Assembly: GCA_905214265.1 (NCBI GenBank)
Contig: CAJMLQ010000112.1
Location: 1-9,613, forward strand
Reading direction: 5' to 3'
Length of the DNA: 9,613 nucleotides
Origin: an uncultured bacterium
Lineage (GTDB): Bacteria > Bacillota > Clostridia > Oscillospirales > Ruminococcaceae
Shown here: piece by piece, positions 1-6,797 of the stretch
Layout of the letters: each line of letters begins with the position of its first letter
How positions within the stretch are numbered: the first letter of the stretch is position 1
The notes under the pieces: generated by a model
Seen by the model: only the letters and a program-made list of their open reading frames with translations
Told to the model about the DNA's origin: nothing
Databases searched by the model: none
Made by a program: the position numbers and the translations under genes

Positions 1-383
1 AGGAAGAGATTACCGAAATAGACGGGTTTGGTGATGTCATGGCAGAATCAGTCGTTCAATACTTTCAAAAGCCGGAAACCCGGGAGTTGATTGAACGGTT
101 TCGGGAGGCTGGAGTCAATCTGCGGGAAGAACCGCAGCAGACCGGCGCTGCCCTCTCCGGCAAGACCTTCGTTCTGACGGGGACGCTTCCTTCTATGACC
201 CGCAGTGAAGCCAAGACCTTGATCGAGCGGAACGGCGGAAAAGTGGCGTCGGCAGTATCGAAAAAGACCGACTATGTGCTGACCGGCGAAGCCGCCGGAA
301 GCAAGCTCGCCAAAGCGCGGGAGTTGGGCATACCAATTATCGGCGAGGAGGAATTCCGCGCCCTGATTGAGATGGAAAGATAA
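1..383 (+). CDS. ligA: NAD+-dependent DNA ligase LigA, C-terminal part (5' end outside window)
   Basis: LigA seals nicks in duplex DNA during replication and repair, using NAD+ as adenylate donor. Only the last ~126 codons are present. The frame is open from base 3, and the ATG at 39 is an internal Met rather than the start. The first residues (EEITEIDGFGDVMAESVV) are the last helix-hairpin-helix motif of the LigA HhH domain. From about base 150 to the stop lies a BRCT domain, with the typical LSGKTFVLTGTL strand, the NGGKV turn and the KTDYVLTGE segment. The catalytic adenylation and OB domains lie upstream of the window. The stop at 381-383 is 31 bases before the proposed gatC start with no terminator between, so ligA probably heads or belongs to the gatCAB operon. 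Identification is very secure. Confidence 0.96.
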   Translation, partial: EEITEIDGFGDVMAESVVQYFQKPETRELIERFREAGVNLREEPQQTGAALSGKTFVLTGTLPSMTRSEAKTLIERNGGKVASAVSKKTDYVLTGEAAGSKLAKARELGIPIIGEEEFRALIEMER

Positions 384-401
384 ATGAATTTTGAATTTGA
401 T

Positions 402-406
402 GGAGG
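402..406 (+). promoter_or_regulatory. Ribosome binding site that decides the gatC start
   Basis: GGAGG lies 8 bases before the ATG at 415 and 5 bases before the overlapping-frame-mate ATG at 412. This favours 415 (or 412) over the in-frame upstream TTG at 391, which precedes the site and would have no ribosome binding site of its own. Confidence 0.7.
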
Positions 407-414
407 AACAGATG

Positions 415-684
415 ATGAATATTGACATCCAGCACCTGGCGAAACTGTCCAGACTGAAATTTTCGCCTGCGGAAGAAGTGAAATTTGCCGCAGAAATGAA
501 AAAAATCGTGGAATTGGTTGAGAAACTCCCCAATCTGGACGCCAGCGGCGCGCTGATCGACCCCAATAACCCCATGACACTACGGCCGGACACAGTAGAA
601 AACTCCCCCAACCGCAAGGAGCTTCTTCAGAATGCTCCGGAAACCCAGGCAGGCTGCATTGTCGTGCCCAAAGTCGTGGAATAA
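415..684 (+). CDS. gatC: Asp/Glu-tRNA(Asn/Gln) amidotransferase subunit C
   Basis: GatC is the small subunit that wraps around GatA and GatB and stabilises the GatCAB amidotransferase in the cytoplasm. The product from 415 is 89 residues, close to the usual ~95. It has the expected two-part layout. An N-terminal helical half carries the family's LAKLSRL segment. An extended C-terminal half has TLRPDTV, then RKELLQNAPE, and ends in the nearly invariant VPKVVE. The start at 415 is chosen from the GGAGG at 402-406; 412 (one extra Met) is equally in frame and possible, and the longer version from TTG 391 is unlikely. The gene sits between ligA and gatA, 21 bases before gatA, in the conserved C-A-B order. 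Confidence 0.94.
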   Translation: MNIDIQHLAKLSRLKFSPAEEVKFAAEMKKIVELVEKLPNLDASGALIDPNNPMTLRPDTVENSPNRKELLQNAPETQAGCIVVPKVVE

Positions 685-705
685 AGAAAGGGGATCTGAA
701 AAACC

Positions 706-2169
706 ATGGAATTGTATCAGCTGACCGCGGAAAAGCTATCCGATATGCTCGTCAAAAAAGAATGTTCCAGCGTGGAGGTCACGCAGTCTGTTTTGAACCG
801 CATTGAGGCGAAGGAACCAGAAATTGGCGCCTATTTGGCTGTCTGCGGAGATGGAGCACTGAAAAAAGCAGCGGAAATCGATGAAAAGCGTGCGAAAGGG
901 GAAACTCTGTCAAAGCTCGCCGGCATCCCTATGGGCATCAAAGACAACATTTGTACGCGGGGAATCAAAACGACTTGTGCGTCCCATATTCTGGAGAATT
1001 TTGTGCCGCCTTATGACGCCTTCGTTATGGACAAGCTTAACAGTGTTGGTGCGGTCATCCTGGGCAAGCTCAACATGGATGAGTTCGCTATGGGTTCTTC
1101 CACGGAAAACTCCTATTTTCAAAAGACCCGCAATCCCTGGAATCACGATTATGTTCCGGGGGGATCTTCCGGCGGAAGCGCTGCTGCTGTGGCGGCCGGT
1201 GAAGCGGTGGTCAGCCTGGGGTCTGATACCGGAGGCTCCATCCGTCAGCCCTCCGCCTATTGCGGAATTGTCGGCTTGAAACCGACATACAGTTCGGTTT
1301 CCCGATATGGTCTGGTCGCGTTTGCCTCCTCCCTAGATCAGATTGGACCCCTTGGACGCAGCGTGAAGGATGTGGCGATGCTGTATTCTGCCATCTGCGG
1401 CCGGGACCCTCATGATGCGACTTCCGCGATACGGGAATATCCGGATTTTGCCGCCGGTGTAAAAGGCGAAGTCAAGGGGTTGCGGATCGGCATCCCAAAA
1501 GAGTACTTTGGAGAAGGTGTGTCGGCGGATGTAAAAGAATCCGTGTGGAAGGTCGCCAAAACTCTGGAGGGTGCCGGGGCGACCTTGGTAGATGTTTCTC
1601 TTCCCAGCACAGATTACGCTCTTTCTGCCTATTACATCATTGCTTCTGCGGAGGCTTCTTCGAACTTGGCCCGTTTCGACGGTGTGAAGTATGGGTACCG
1701 CGCTACGGAGTATGCCAATCTGACGGAAATGTATGAAAACACCCGCAGCGAGGGCTTCGGGGCAGAGGTGAAACGCCGGATTATGCTGGGCACTTATGTG
1801 TTGAGTTCCGGTTATTACGATGCTTATTATAAAAAAGCGAAGTTCACCCAGCTGCGGATTCAGGAGGAATTCCATTCCGCTTTCCAGTCCTGCGATCTGC
1901 TTTTGACTCCCACAACACCGGATACGGCTTTCCGACTGGGCGAACAAGTCGATGATCAGGTGAAAATGTATATGAACGATATCCTCACGGTCACCGTCAA
2001 CATTGCGGGACTTCCGGGTCTGAGCATTCCCTGCGGATTTGATAAAAAGGGACTGCCGGTAGGCTGTCAGCTGATTGGACCGAAATTTAGCGAACAGGTT
2101 CTGTTCGACGCCGCAGCCTGCTGGGAAAAGTCGCTCGGTGGATTCGACCTGGCTGCAACTCTGGCATAA
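706..2169 (+). CDS. gatA: Asp/Glu-tRNA(Asn/Gln) amidotransferase subunit A
   Basis: GatA is the glutaminase of GatCAB. It releases ammonia from glutamine, which is channelled to GatB to amidate Glu-tRNA(Gln) or Asp-tRNA(Asn). The product has 487 residues, full length for the family (~485). It carries the amidase-signature Ser-cisSer-Lys triad: Lys79 in GIPMGIKDN, Ser154 in PGGSSGGSAA and Ser178 in SDTGGSIRQP. These numbers match the triad I recall for Staphylococcus aureus GatA. The C-terminal half contains LLLTPTTPDTAF and GLPGLSIPCGF, typical of the family's substrate pocket. The ATG at 706 follows a purine tract (AAAGGGGA, 687-694). gatB begins 18 bases after the stop, and co-transcription with gatC and gatB is very likely. 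Confidence 0.97.
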   Translation: MELYQLTAEKLSDMLVKKECSSVEVTQSVLNRIEAKEPEIGAYLAVCGDGALKKAAEIDEKRAKGETLSKLAGIPMGIKDNICTRGIKTTCASHILENFVPPYDAFVMDKLNSVGAVILGKLNMDEFAMGSSTENSYFQKTRNPWNHDYVPGGSSGGSAAAVAAGEAVVSLGSDTGGSIRQPSAYCGIVGLKPTYSSVSRYGLVAFASSLDQIGPLGRSVKDVAMLYSAICGRDPHDATSAIREYPDFAAGVKGEVKGLRIGIPKEYFGEGVSADVKESVWKVAKTLEGAGATLVDVSLPSTDYALSAYYIIASAEASSNLARFDGVKYGYRATEYANLTEMYENTRSEGFGAEVKRRIMLGTYVLSSGYYDAYYKKAKFTQLRIQEEFHSAFQSCDLLLTPTTPDTAFRLGEQVDDQVKMYMNDILTVTVNIAGLPGLSIPCGFDKKGLPVGCQLIGPKFSEQVLFDAAACWEKSLGGFDLAATLA

Positions 2170-2187
2170 GAAAGGGAAGGGGATACC

Positions 2188-3627
2188 ATGGATTTGAAGA
2201 ATTACGAATTGATCGTGGGCCTAGAAGTCCACGCCGAATTGAATACGGCTTCGAAAATTTACTGCGGCTGCCGCAATGCCTTCGGCATGGAGGTCAACAC
2301 CCAGTGCTGTCCCGTCTGTATGGGGATGCCTGGCACTCTGCCGACGCTGAACGAGCGGGTTGTCGAATATGCTGTGAAAATGGGGTATGCGCTGAACTGC
2401 ACCATCAATCCTGTCTGCAAACAGGACCGGAAAAATTATTTTTATCCAGACCTTCCCAAGGCGTACCAAATTTCCCAATTTGATATTCCGCTCTGCGAAC
2501 ATGGCCATTTGGATATTTGGGTCGACGGCCAAGAACGTCGGATCGGCATTACCCGGATTCATATTGAAGAGGACGCCGGCAAGCTCATCCATGACGATAG
2601 CTTTTCAGGGACGCTGGTGGACTTCAACCGTTGCGGTGTTCCGCTGATTGAAATCGTTTCTGAACCGGACCTGCGGAGCTCAGCGGAGGCAAAGGCTTAT
2701 CTGGATACCATCAAATCGATCTTGGAATACATCAATATTTCTGACTGCAAAATGCAGGAGGGCTCGATCCGGTGTGATATCAACGTCTCCGTTCATAAGC
2801 CCGGCGAACCTTTCGGCACCCGCGTAGAAATGAAAAACGTGAATACCTTCAGTGGAGCGGTCCGAGCTATCGAGTATGAAGCGGCCCGTCAGATTGCAGT
2901 TTTAGAGGCAGGCGGCACGATTTCTCAGGAAACCCGCCGCTGGGATGACCTGAAAGGAGAAAACGTTCTCCTCCGCAGCAAAGAGGACGCACAGGATTAC
3001 CGGTATTTTCCGGAACCGGATCTGTTGACCATTGTGCTGGACCAAGCCAAGCTTCAGGAGATTCAAGCCTCTATTCCAGAGCTGCCCAACAAAAAGAAAG
3101 TGCGCTATATTCGGGAAATGGGTCTTCCGGAGGCAGATGCCGTCCTCTTGGTCGAAACTAAGGAGAAATCAGATTTCTTTGAGGCGATTCTCGCCGCTTC
3201 GCCGGTAAAAGCCAAAAACGCTGCCAACTGGGTTTTGGGCGATATTTCCCGTCTGATGAACGAACAGAATCAGTCTATCGACGCGTTAGGGTTGGAGCCT
3301 GCGAAGATCGCAGCGATTATTTCTTTGATTGAAGCAAACAAAATTTCCAGCTCAGCAGGCAAGCAAGTCTTTGACGAAATGCTGAAAACCGGAAAATCTC
3401 CGGAAGAAATTGTCCGGGAAAAGGGATTGGAGCAGGTTTCTGATGCGTCCGCATTGCAATCCATTGTGGATGAGGTCCTGACAAAGAATCAAAAATCCGT
3501 CAATGACTATAAAAATGGAAAAACAAACGCCTTGGGCTTCTTAGTCGGCCAATGCATGAAGGCCTCTAAAGGAAAGGGAAATCCAGCACTTATGAAAGAG
3601 CTGTTGATGAAGTATTTGGAGGGCTGA
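2188..3627 (+). CDS. gatB: Asp/Glu-tRNA(Asn/Gln) amidotransferase subunit B
   Basis: GatB binds the misacylated tRNA, activates the side-chain carboxylate with ATP and transfers the ammonia supplied by GatA. The 479 residues match the family length (~476). The N-terminal catalytic cradle begins GLEVHAELNT. It has a CxC (Cys26, Cys28) and a CCPVC cluster (Cys40, 41, 44), consistent with the structural zinc site described in this family. Further signatures are KMQEGSIRCDINVSV, RVEMKNVNTFSG and DYRYFPEPDLL. The last ~150 residues form the helical and YqeY-like tail domain that contacts the tRNA elbow, ending NALGFLVGQCMKASKGKGNP. The start at 2188 follows two purine tracts (2171-2183). The end of the gene carries the GGAGGG used by the next gene. 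The presence of gatCAB suggests at least one of GlnRS and AsnRS is absent or supplemented. Confidence 0.97.
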   Translation: MDLKNYELIVGLEVHAELNTASKIYCGCRNAFGMEVNTQCCPVCMGMPGTLPTLNERVVEYAVKMGYALNCTINPVCKQDRKNYFYPDLPKAYQISQFDIPLCEHGHLDIWVDGQERRIGITRIHIEEDAGKLIHDDSFSGTLVDFNRCGVPLIEIVSEPDLRSSAEAKAYLDTIKSILEYINISDCKMQEGSIRCDINVSVHKPGEPFGTRVEMKNVNTFSGAVRAIEYEAARQIAVLEAGGTISQETRRWDDLKGENVLLRSKEDAQDYRYFPEPDLLTIVLDQAKLQEIQASIPELPNKKKVRYIREMGLPEADAVLLVETKEKSDFFEAILAASPVKAKNAANWVLGDISRLMNEQNQSIDALGLEPAKIAAIISLIEANKISSSAGKQVFDEMLKTGKSPEEIVREKGLEQVSDASALQSIVDEVLTKNQKSVNDYKNGKTNALGFLVGQCMKASKGKGNPALMKELLMKYLEG

Positions 3628-3628
3628 T

Positions 3629-4108
3629 ATGCAGGATGTTGAAATCACCAACATGTGCATGGTTCTGGATCCGGCGACTCAGCGAGTCGTCGTCCAGAAC
3701 CGTGTCAAGTACTGGACAGGACTGGCTTTTCCCGGTGGACATCTGGAAAAAGGCGAAAGCCTTGTGGATTCCGCAATTCGCGAAGTCCACGAAGAAACCG
3801 GTTTGACGGTATCCAATCTGAAGCCCTGTGGAATTGTACATTGGACACGGACCGATGCGGAAGAGCATTATTTTGTTCATCTGTATCGGACGGAGACGTT
3901 TTATGGCGAGTTGCTTCCAGCCACAGAGGAAGGTTCTGTGGCATGGATGCCGCTTGAGGATTTGATTTCCAAACCATCAGATGTTTTGTCACCACATTTT
4001 CGAGATTATCTGCGGCTGTTTCTGGATGACAATCTATTTGAAGCGCATATACCATGGTCGCAGAATAGCGATACACCTGAAATCTTTTATTTTGGCAGCC
4101 ATGCGTAA
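3629..4108 (+). CDS. Nudix hydrolase, MutT/MutX-like (putative 8-oxo-dGTP diphosphatase)
   Basis: A 159-residue cytoplasmic Nudix protein that should hydrolyse a nucleoside diphosphate linked to another group. A complete Nudix box is present: Gly37, five residues, Glu43, seven residues, then Arg51-Glu52-x-x-Glu55-Glu56-x-Gly58-Leu59. These include the glutamates that bind the catalytic metal. The N-terminal strand (NMCMVLDPATQRVVVQNRV) and the AFPGGHLEKGE loop resemble Firmicute proteins annotated as 8-oxo-dGTP diphosphatase, but substrate cannot be read from the box, so nucleotide sanitation is inference. The ATG begins one base after the gatB TGA, and its ribosome binding site (GGAGGG, 3618-3623) lies inside the gatB 3' end, so its translation is probably coupled to gatB. 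No terminator is visible after it. Confidence 0.88.
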   Translation: MQDVEITNMCMVLDPATQRVVVQNRVKYWTGLAFPGGHLEKGESLVDSAIREVHEETGLTVSNLKPCGIVHWTRTDAEEHYFVHLYRTETFYGELLPATEEGSVAWMPLEDLISKPSDVLSPHFRDYLRLFLDDNLFEAHIPWSQNSDTPEIFYFGSHA

Positions 4109-4162
4109 GGACTGATATAGGTAATATTATGTGGAACGAGAAGGTGCAGATGAGCCGTTGGA

Positions 4163-4168
4163 TATAAT
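4163..4168 (+). promoter_or_regulatory. Candidate -10 box for the recombinase gene
   Basis: A perfect TATAAT lies in the AT-rich 116-base gap before the recombinase gene. No convincing -35 hexamer is present 16-18 bases upstream and there is no extended -10 TG, so the call is weak. If real, transcription would begin at about 4174-4176, at the left edge of the 28-bp dyad, and a protein bound to the dyad would sit on the promoter. Confidence 0.35.
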
Positions 4169-4174
4169 TTTTAT

Positions 4175-4202
4175 ATTTCGCAAAATATAAATTTAGCGAA
4201 AT
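4175..4202. other. 28-bp dif-like dyad (candidate Xer recombination site)
   Basis: The left arm ATTTCGCAAAA (4175-4185) and the right arm TTTAGCGAAAT (4192-4202) are inverted repeats matching at 10 of 11 positions. They flank a 6-bp centre, TATAAA (4186-4191). Over the full 28 bp, 12 of 14 base pairs are symmetric, and the outer seven on each side are perfect. The 11-6-11 layout, AT-rich centre, A-tract ending the left arm and TT beginning the right arm are those of bacterial dif sites. By hand it agrees with the B. subtilis dif sequence I remember at about 19 of 28 positions. It ends 22 bases before the ATG of a Xer-family recombinase. An alternative reading is an autoregulatory operator or a weak mRNA hairpin upstream of the ribosome binding site. 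Confidence 0.6.
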
Positions 4203-4206
4203 GGAG

Positions 4207-4212
4207 AGGAGG
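4207..4212 (+). promoter_or_regulatory. Ribosome binding site that decides the recombinase start
   Basis: AGGAGG lies 12 bases before the ATG at 4225, a slightly long spacing. The in-frame ATG at 4201 is upstream of this site, overlaps the dyad and has no ribosome binding site of its own, so 4225 is preferred. Confidence 0.65.
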
Positions 4213-4224
4213 GATTTTGGGCTT

Positions 4225-5220
4225 ATGTCTTACACATCCAGCGATTATTCCGAATGTCCTAGCTTTCTGCGGGACTATCTTTATTACATGCTGACAATCA
4301 AAGGCCGTTCAAAACTCACAGTGGAAGGCTACTTCATCGATTTGCGCACCTTTTTTCGATTCCTGAAAAAGTACAAAGGATTGGTTCCTGAAAAAACCCC
4401 TCTGGAAGAAATCACGATTCAGGATTTACCGCTCAGTCTGATTGCTGAGGTATCCCTTTCCGACGTTTATAAATTTTTAAACTATACGTTTTCTGAAAAA
4501 TCAAACAACGCCCGTACCCGCGCCCGAAAGGTTTCTGCACTTCGCGGGTTTTACAAATACCTCACCAATAATGTCGCTTTGATTCCCACAAACCCGGTGG
4601 AAAAACTAGAGTTACCAGCAGCCAAAAAAGCGCTTCCGACTTATTTGTCTTTGGAGCAATGCTATGATTTGCTGCGGGCTTTTGATCAATCCGATCCATT
4701 TTATCCACGGGATTTCTGCATGGTCACGCTGTTTTTAAACTGTGGCATGCGCCTTTCTGAGATGTCCGGCCTGAACCTGAACAGCTTTCGGGACAACACG
4801 CTTCGCGTTCTGGGCAAAGGAAATAAAGAACGGATCCTATATCTAAATGAGGCTTGTATGCATGCGATGAAGGAATATTTGGCTTTCCGCAGCCAGCAAA
4901 CTCCGATTGTCGATAAAGAAGCCTTTTTCTTAAGCCAAACTGGGCACCGCTTGGGTCAGCGGCGCATACAACAGATCATTACCGAACATTTGAAGCGCGC
5001 CGGGCTTTCTGATATGGGGTTTTCGACCCATAAGCTCCGTCATACAGCTGCAACAATGATGTATCAGTATGGTGAAGTGGACGTAAAGGTTCTGCAGGAA
5101 ATTTTGGGGCATGCGAACCTCAATACAACGGAGATTTATACCCATGTTTCAAATAAACAGAAGGAAGCGGCTTTGTCGAGCAATCCCCTTGCCAGTTATA
5201 AGGAAAAAGAGAAAAAATAA
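4225..5220 (+). CDS. Tyrosine recombinase, Xer family (XerS-like N-terminal region)
   Basis: A 331-residue site-specific recombinase, likely resolving chromosome dimers at cell division. All catalytic residues of the family are present, numbered from 4225: Arg176 (CGMRLSE), Lys198 (LGKGNKER), His269 and Arg272 (THKLRHTAA), His296 (LGHANLNTT) and the nucleophile Tyr305 (EIYTHV). The N-terminal ~130 residues form the SAM-like core-binding domain (KGRSKLTVEGYFIDLRTFFRF). The protein is ~30 residues longer than XerC/XerD (~300). A segment around residues 60-85, including DLPLSLIAEVSLSDV, resembles the longer N-terminal domain I recall from streptococcal XerS (~356 residues). The 28-bp dyad directly upstream may be its target or its operator. 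A phage or transposon integrase is less likely, because no mobile-element genes accompany it and it sits among housekeeping genes. The stop lies against a terminator hairpin. Confidence 0.9.
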   Translation: MSYTSSDYSECPSFLRDYLYYMLTIKGRSKLTVEGYFIDLRTFFRFLKKYKGLVPEKTPLEEITIQDLPLSLIAEVSLSDVYKFLNYTFSEKSNNARTRARKVSALRGFYKYLTNNVALIPTNPVEKLELPAAKKALPTYLSLEQCYDLLRAFDQSDPFYPRDFCMVTLFLNCGMRLSEMSGLNLNSFRDNTLRVLGKGNKERILYLNEACMHAMKEYLAFRSQQTPIVDKEAFFLSQTGHRLGQRRIQQIITEHLKRAGLSDMGFSTHKLRHTAATMMYQYGEVDVKVLQEILGHANLNTTEIYTHVSNKQKEAALSSNPLASYKEKEKK

Positions 5221-5221
5221 A

Positions 5222-5255
5222 AAACAGCTGCGGAGAAGATGTTCCGCAGCTGTTT
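5222..5255. terminator. Bidirectional rho-independent terminator between the recombinase gene and glpK
   Basis: A 13-bp perfect stem (AAACAGCTGCGGA, 5222-5234, with its complement at 5243-5255) encloses an 8-base loop. Read on the - strand it is followed by a long T-rich tail (complement of the A-run at about 5210-5224), making a strong terminator for glpK. Read on the + strand the tail is weaker (TTTCACTTTT). The stem starts two bases after the recombinase stop and lies 20 bases beyond the glpK stop, so it serves both convergent units. Confidence 0.9.
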
Positions 5256-5275
5256 CACTTTTGGCTTTCGTTTCG

Positions 5276-6781
5276 CTATGCTTCGTCCTCTGGATCAATC
5301 CAGCATTTTGACCGTTCAACTGCCCGATGCCACCCTTTTAGGAGCTGTTTCCGTTGGAAATCTTCCATTTTGGGCGTATATACCTTTTCAATCTTGCCCA
5401 AGGATTTCAATTCTTCAGGGCTGCTCCAGAATTGCACAGCCAGTCCCGCCAAATAGGCTGCGCCAAGCGCAGTAGTTTCCCTTATTGCTGGCCGGCAAAC
5501 TGGTTTTTCGATCAGATCAGCCTGAAACTGCATAAGAAATTCGTTTGCAGAAGCGCCGCCATCTACCCGCAGTTCTTGAAATTCTACTCCTGCATCTGCG
5601 GAAATCGCATCCAGCAGGTCCTTCGATTGGTAAGCAATCGCCTCCATACAGGCACGTATGATATGCGAACGTTTGGTCCCGCGGGTAATACCGATGAGCA
5701 TTCCGCGTGCGAACATATCCCAATGGGGAGCTCCAAGGCCGTTAAAAGCCGGAACCATATACACGCCGCCGGAGTCCTTCACTTTTGCCGCATAATAATC
5801 GGAATCTGCCGCATCTGTGATAAAACGCATTTCGTCCCGCAGCCATTGTACCACGGAACCAGCCGTAAAGACGCTTCCTTCCAGCGCATACTGTACTTCC
5901 CCATTTGCACTGGCCGCTAAAGTCGTCAGCATGCCGGACTTGCTGATTACTGCTTCCCCGCCGGTGTTCATCAGAAGGAAGCAGCCGGTCCCATAGGTAT
6001 TTTTGGCCTCTCCTTTAGAGAAGCAGGTCTGTCCGAACAGGGCAGCCTGTTGGTCTCCGGCCACGCCAGCAATGGGAATTGGATAGCCGTTGATCTGTGC
6101 CATGCCAAAGATACCGCTGGAAGGCTGAACCTCTGGCAGTATGCACTTGGGGATGTCGAGAATCCGCAGGATCTCCTCATCCCATTCCAGTGTATGAATG
6201 TTAAACAGCATCGTTCGGGAGGCATTAGTGTAATCTGTGGCATGGATTAGCCCGCCGGTCAGTTTCCATATCAGCCAGGTATCCACTGTTCCGAACAGTA
6301 GCTCTCCCTCCTCCGCTTTTTCACGGACGCCGGGGACATTGTCCAGAATCCACTTGATTTTTGTGCCGCTGAAATAAGCGTCGGGCAGAAGGCCGGTATG
6401 CTCCCGGATCAAATCGCTGTAGCCGTCCTCCTTCAGCTGCTCACAGATAGCCGCAGTCCGGCGGCACTGCCAAACAATGGCGTTATATACCGGCCGGCCG
6501 GTCTTTTTTTCCCATACAATGGTCGTTTCCCGCTGGTTTGTAACTCCGATCGCAGCTATTTCCTCTGTCCGAACCCCACTCATCAGCAGGGCGTCGATCA
6601 GCACGCCGTACTGCGACGCATAGATCTCCATGGGGTCGTGTTCGACCCAGCCTTCCTTGGGATAGTATTGGGTATACTCTCGCTGGGCGATTCCGACGAT
6701 TGCCTGGTCCCGGTCAAAAATAACCGCCCGGGAACTGGTGGTCCCCTGATCAAGAGCAACCACATATTTTTTTAGACTCAT
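5276..6781 (-). CDS. glpK: Glycerol kinase
   Basis: GlpK phosphorylates glycerol to sn-glycerol 3-phosphate with ATP in the cytoplasm. It feeds glycolysis (through DHAP) and phospholipid backbone synthesis. The product has 501 residues, full length. It is an FGGY kinase with the phosphate-binding loop ALDQGTTSSR (Asp11, Thr14), glycerol-contact residues Arg84-Glu85 and Tyr136, and catalytic Asp243 in GVAGDQQAALFG. Further signatures are YNAIVWQCRRTA, TDYTNASRTMLFNIH, KNTYGTGCF and LRVDGGASANEFLMQ. The ATG at 6781 is set by GAGGAGG at 6791-6797 and by alignment to other GlpK N-termini; the open frame upstream is read-through inside the preceding gene. It follows the TPM gene by 16 bases with no terminator, so it probably shares its transcript. 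The loop before the catalytic Asp is short and lacks the His that PTS phosphorylates in some Firmicute GlpKs. No glpF, glpD or cre-like site is visible. Confidence 0.97.
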   Translation of the reverse strand: MSLKKYVVALDQGTTSSRAVIFDRDQAIVGIAQREYTQYYPKEGWVEHDPMEIYASQYGVLIDALLMSGVRTEEIAAIGVTNQRETTIVWEKKTGRPVYNAIVWQCRRTAAICEQLKEDGYSDLIREHTGLLPDAYFSGTKIKWILDNVPGVREKAEEGELLFGTVDTWLIWKLTGGLIHATDYTNASRTMLFNIHTLEWDEEILRILDIPKCILPEVQPSSGIFGMAQINGYPIPIAGVAGDQQAALFGQTCFSKGEAKNTYGTGCFLLMNTGGEAVISKSGMLTTLAASANGEVQYALEGSVFTAGSVVQWLRDEMRFITDAADSDYYAAKVKDSGGVYMVPAFNGLGAPHWDMFARGMLIGITRGTKRSHIIRACMEAIAYQSKDLLDAISADAGVEFQELRVDGGASANEFLMQFQADLIEKPVCRPAIRETTALGAAYLAGLAVQFWSSPEELKSLGKIEKVYTPKMEDFQRKQLLKGWHRAVERSKCWIDPEDEA

Positions 6782-6790
6782 GGAAAATAG

Positions 6791-6797
6791 CCTCCTC
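6791..6797 (-). promoter_or_regulatory. Ribosome binding site of glpK
   Basis: GAGGAGG on the - strand lies 9 bases before the ATG at 6781 and just before base 6798, where the upstream TPM gene ends. It fixes the glpK start and excludes the ~64-codon upstream extension of the open frame. Confidence 0.85.

Noticed and set aside
48..617. 189-codon open frame on the - strand across ligA/gatC
   Set aside because: Antisense to two certain genes, no recognisable motif and no ribosome binding site; a shadow of the coding strand.
1333..1947. 204-codon open frame on the - strand inside gatA
   Set aside because: Wholly antisense to a well-conserved gatA; composition looks like a reverse-frame shadow.
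4201..5220. Recombinase read as a phage or transposon integrase
   Set aside because: No attachment-site repeats, excisionase, relaxase or phage genes nearby; the gene sits between housekeeping operons, and the motif spacing is Xer-like.
5271..5278. TTTCGCTA, matching 8 bases of the right-arm complement of the dif-like dyad
   Set aside because: A single unpaired partial arm overlapping the glpK end; an 8-base match is expected by chance and there is no second arm.
5354..5920. 188-codon open frame on the + strand inside glpK
   Set aside because: Antisense to glpK motifs, no ribosome binding site, and downstream of the convergent terminator.
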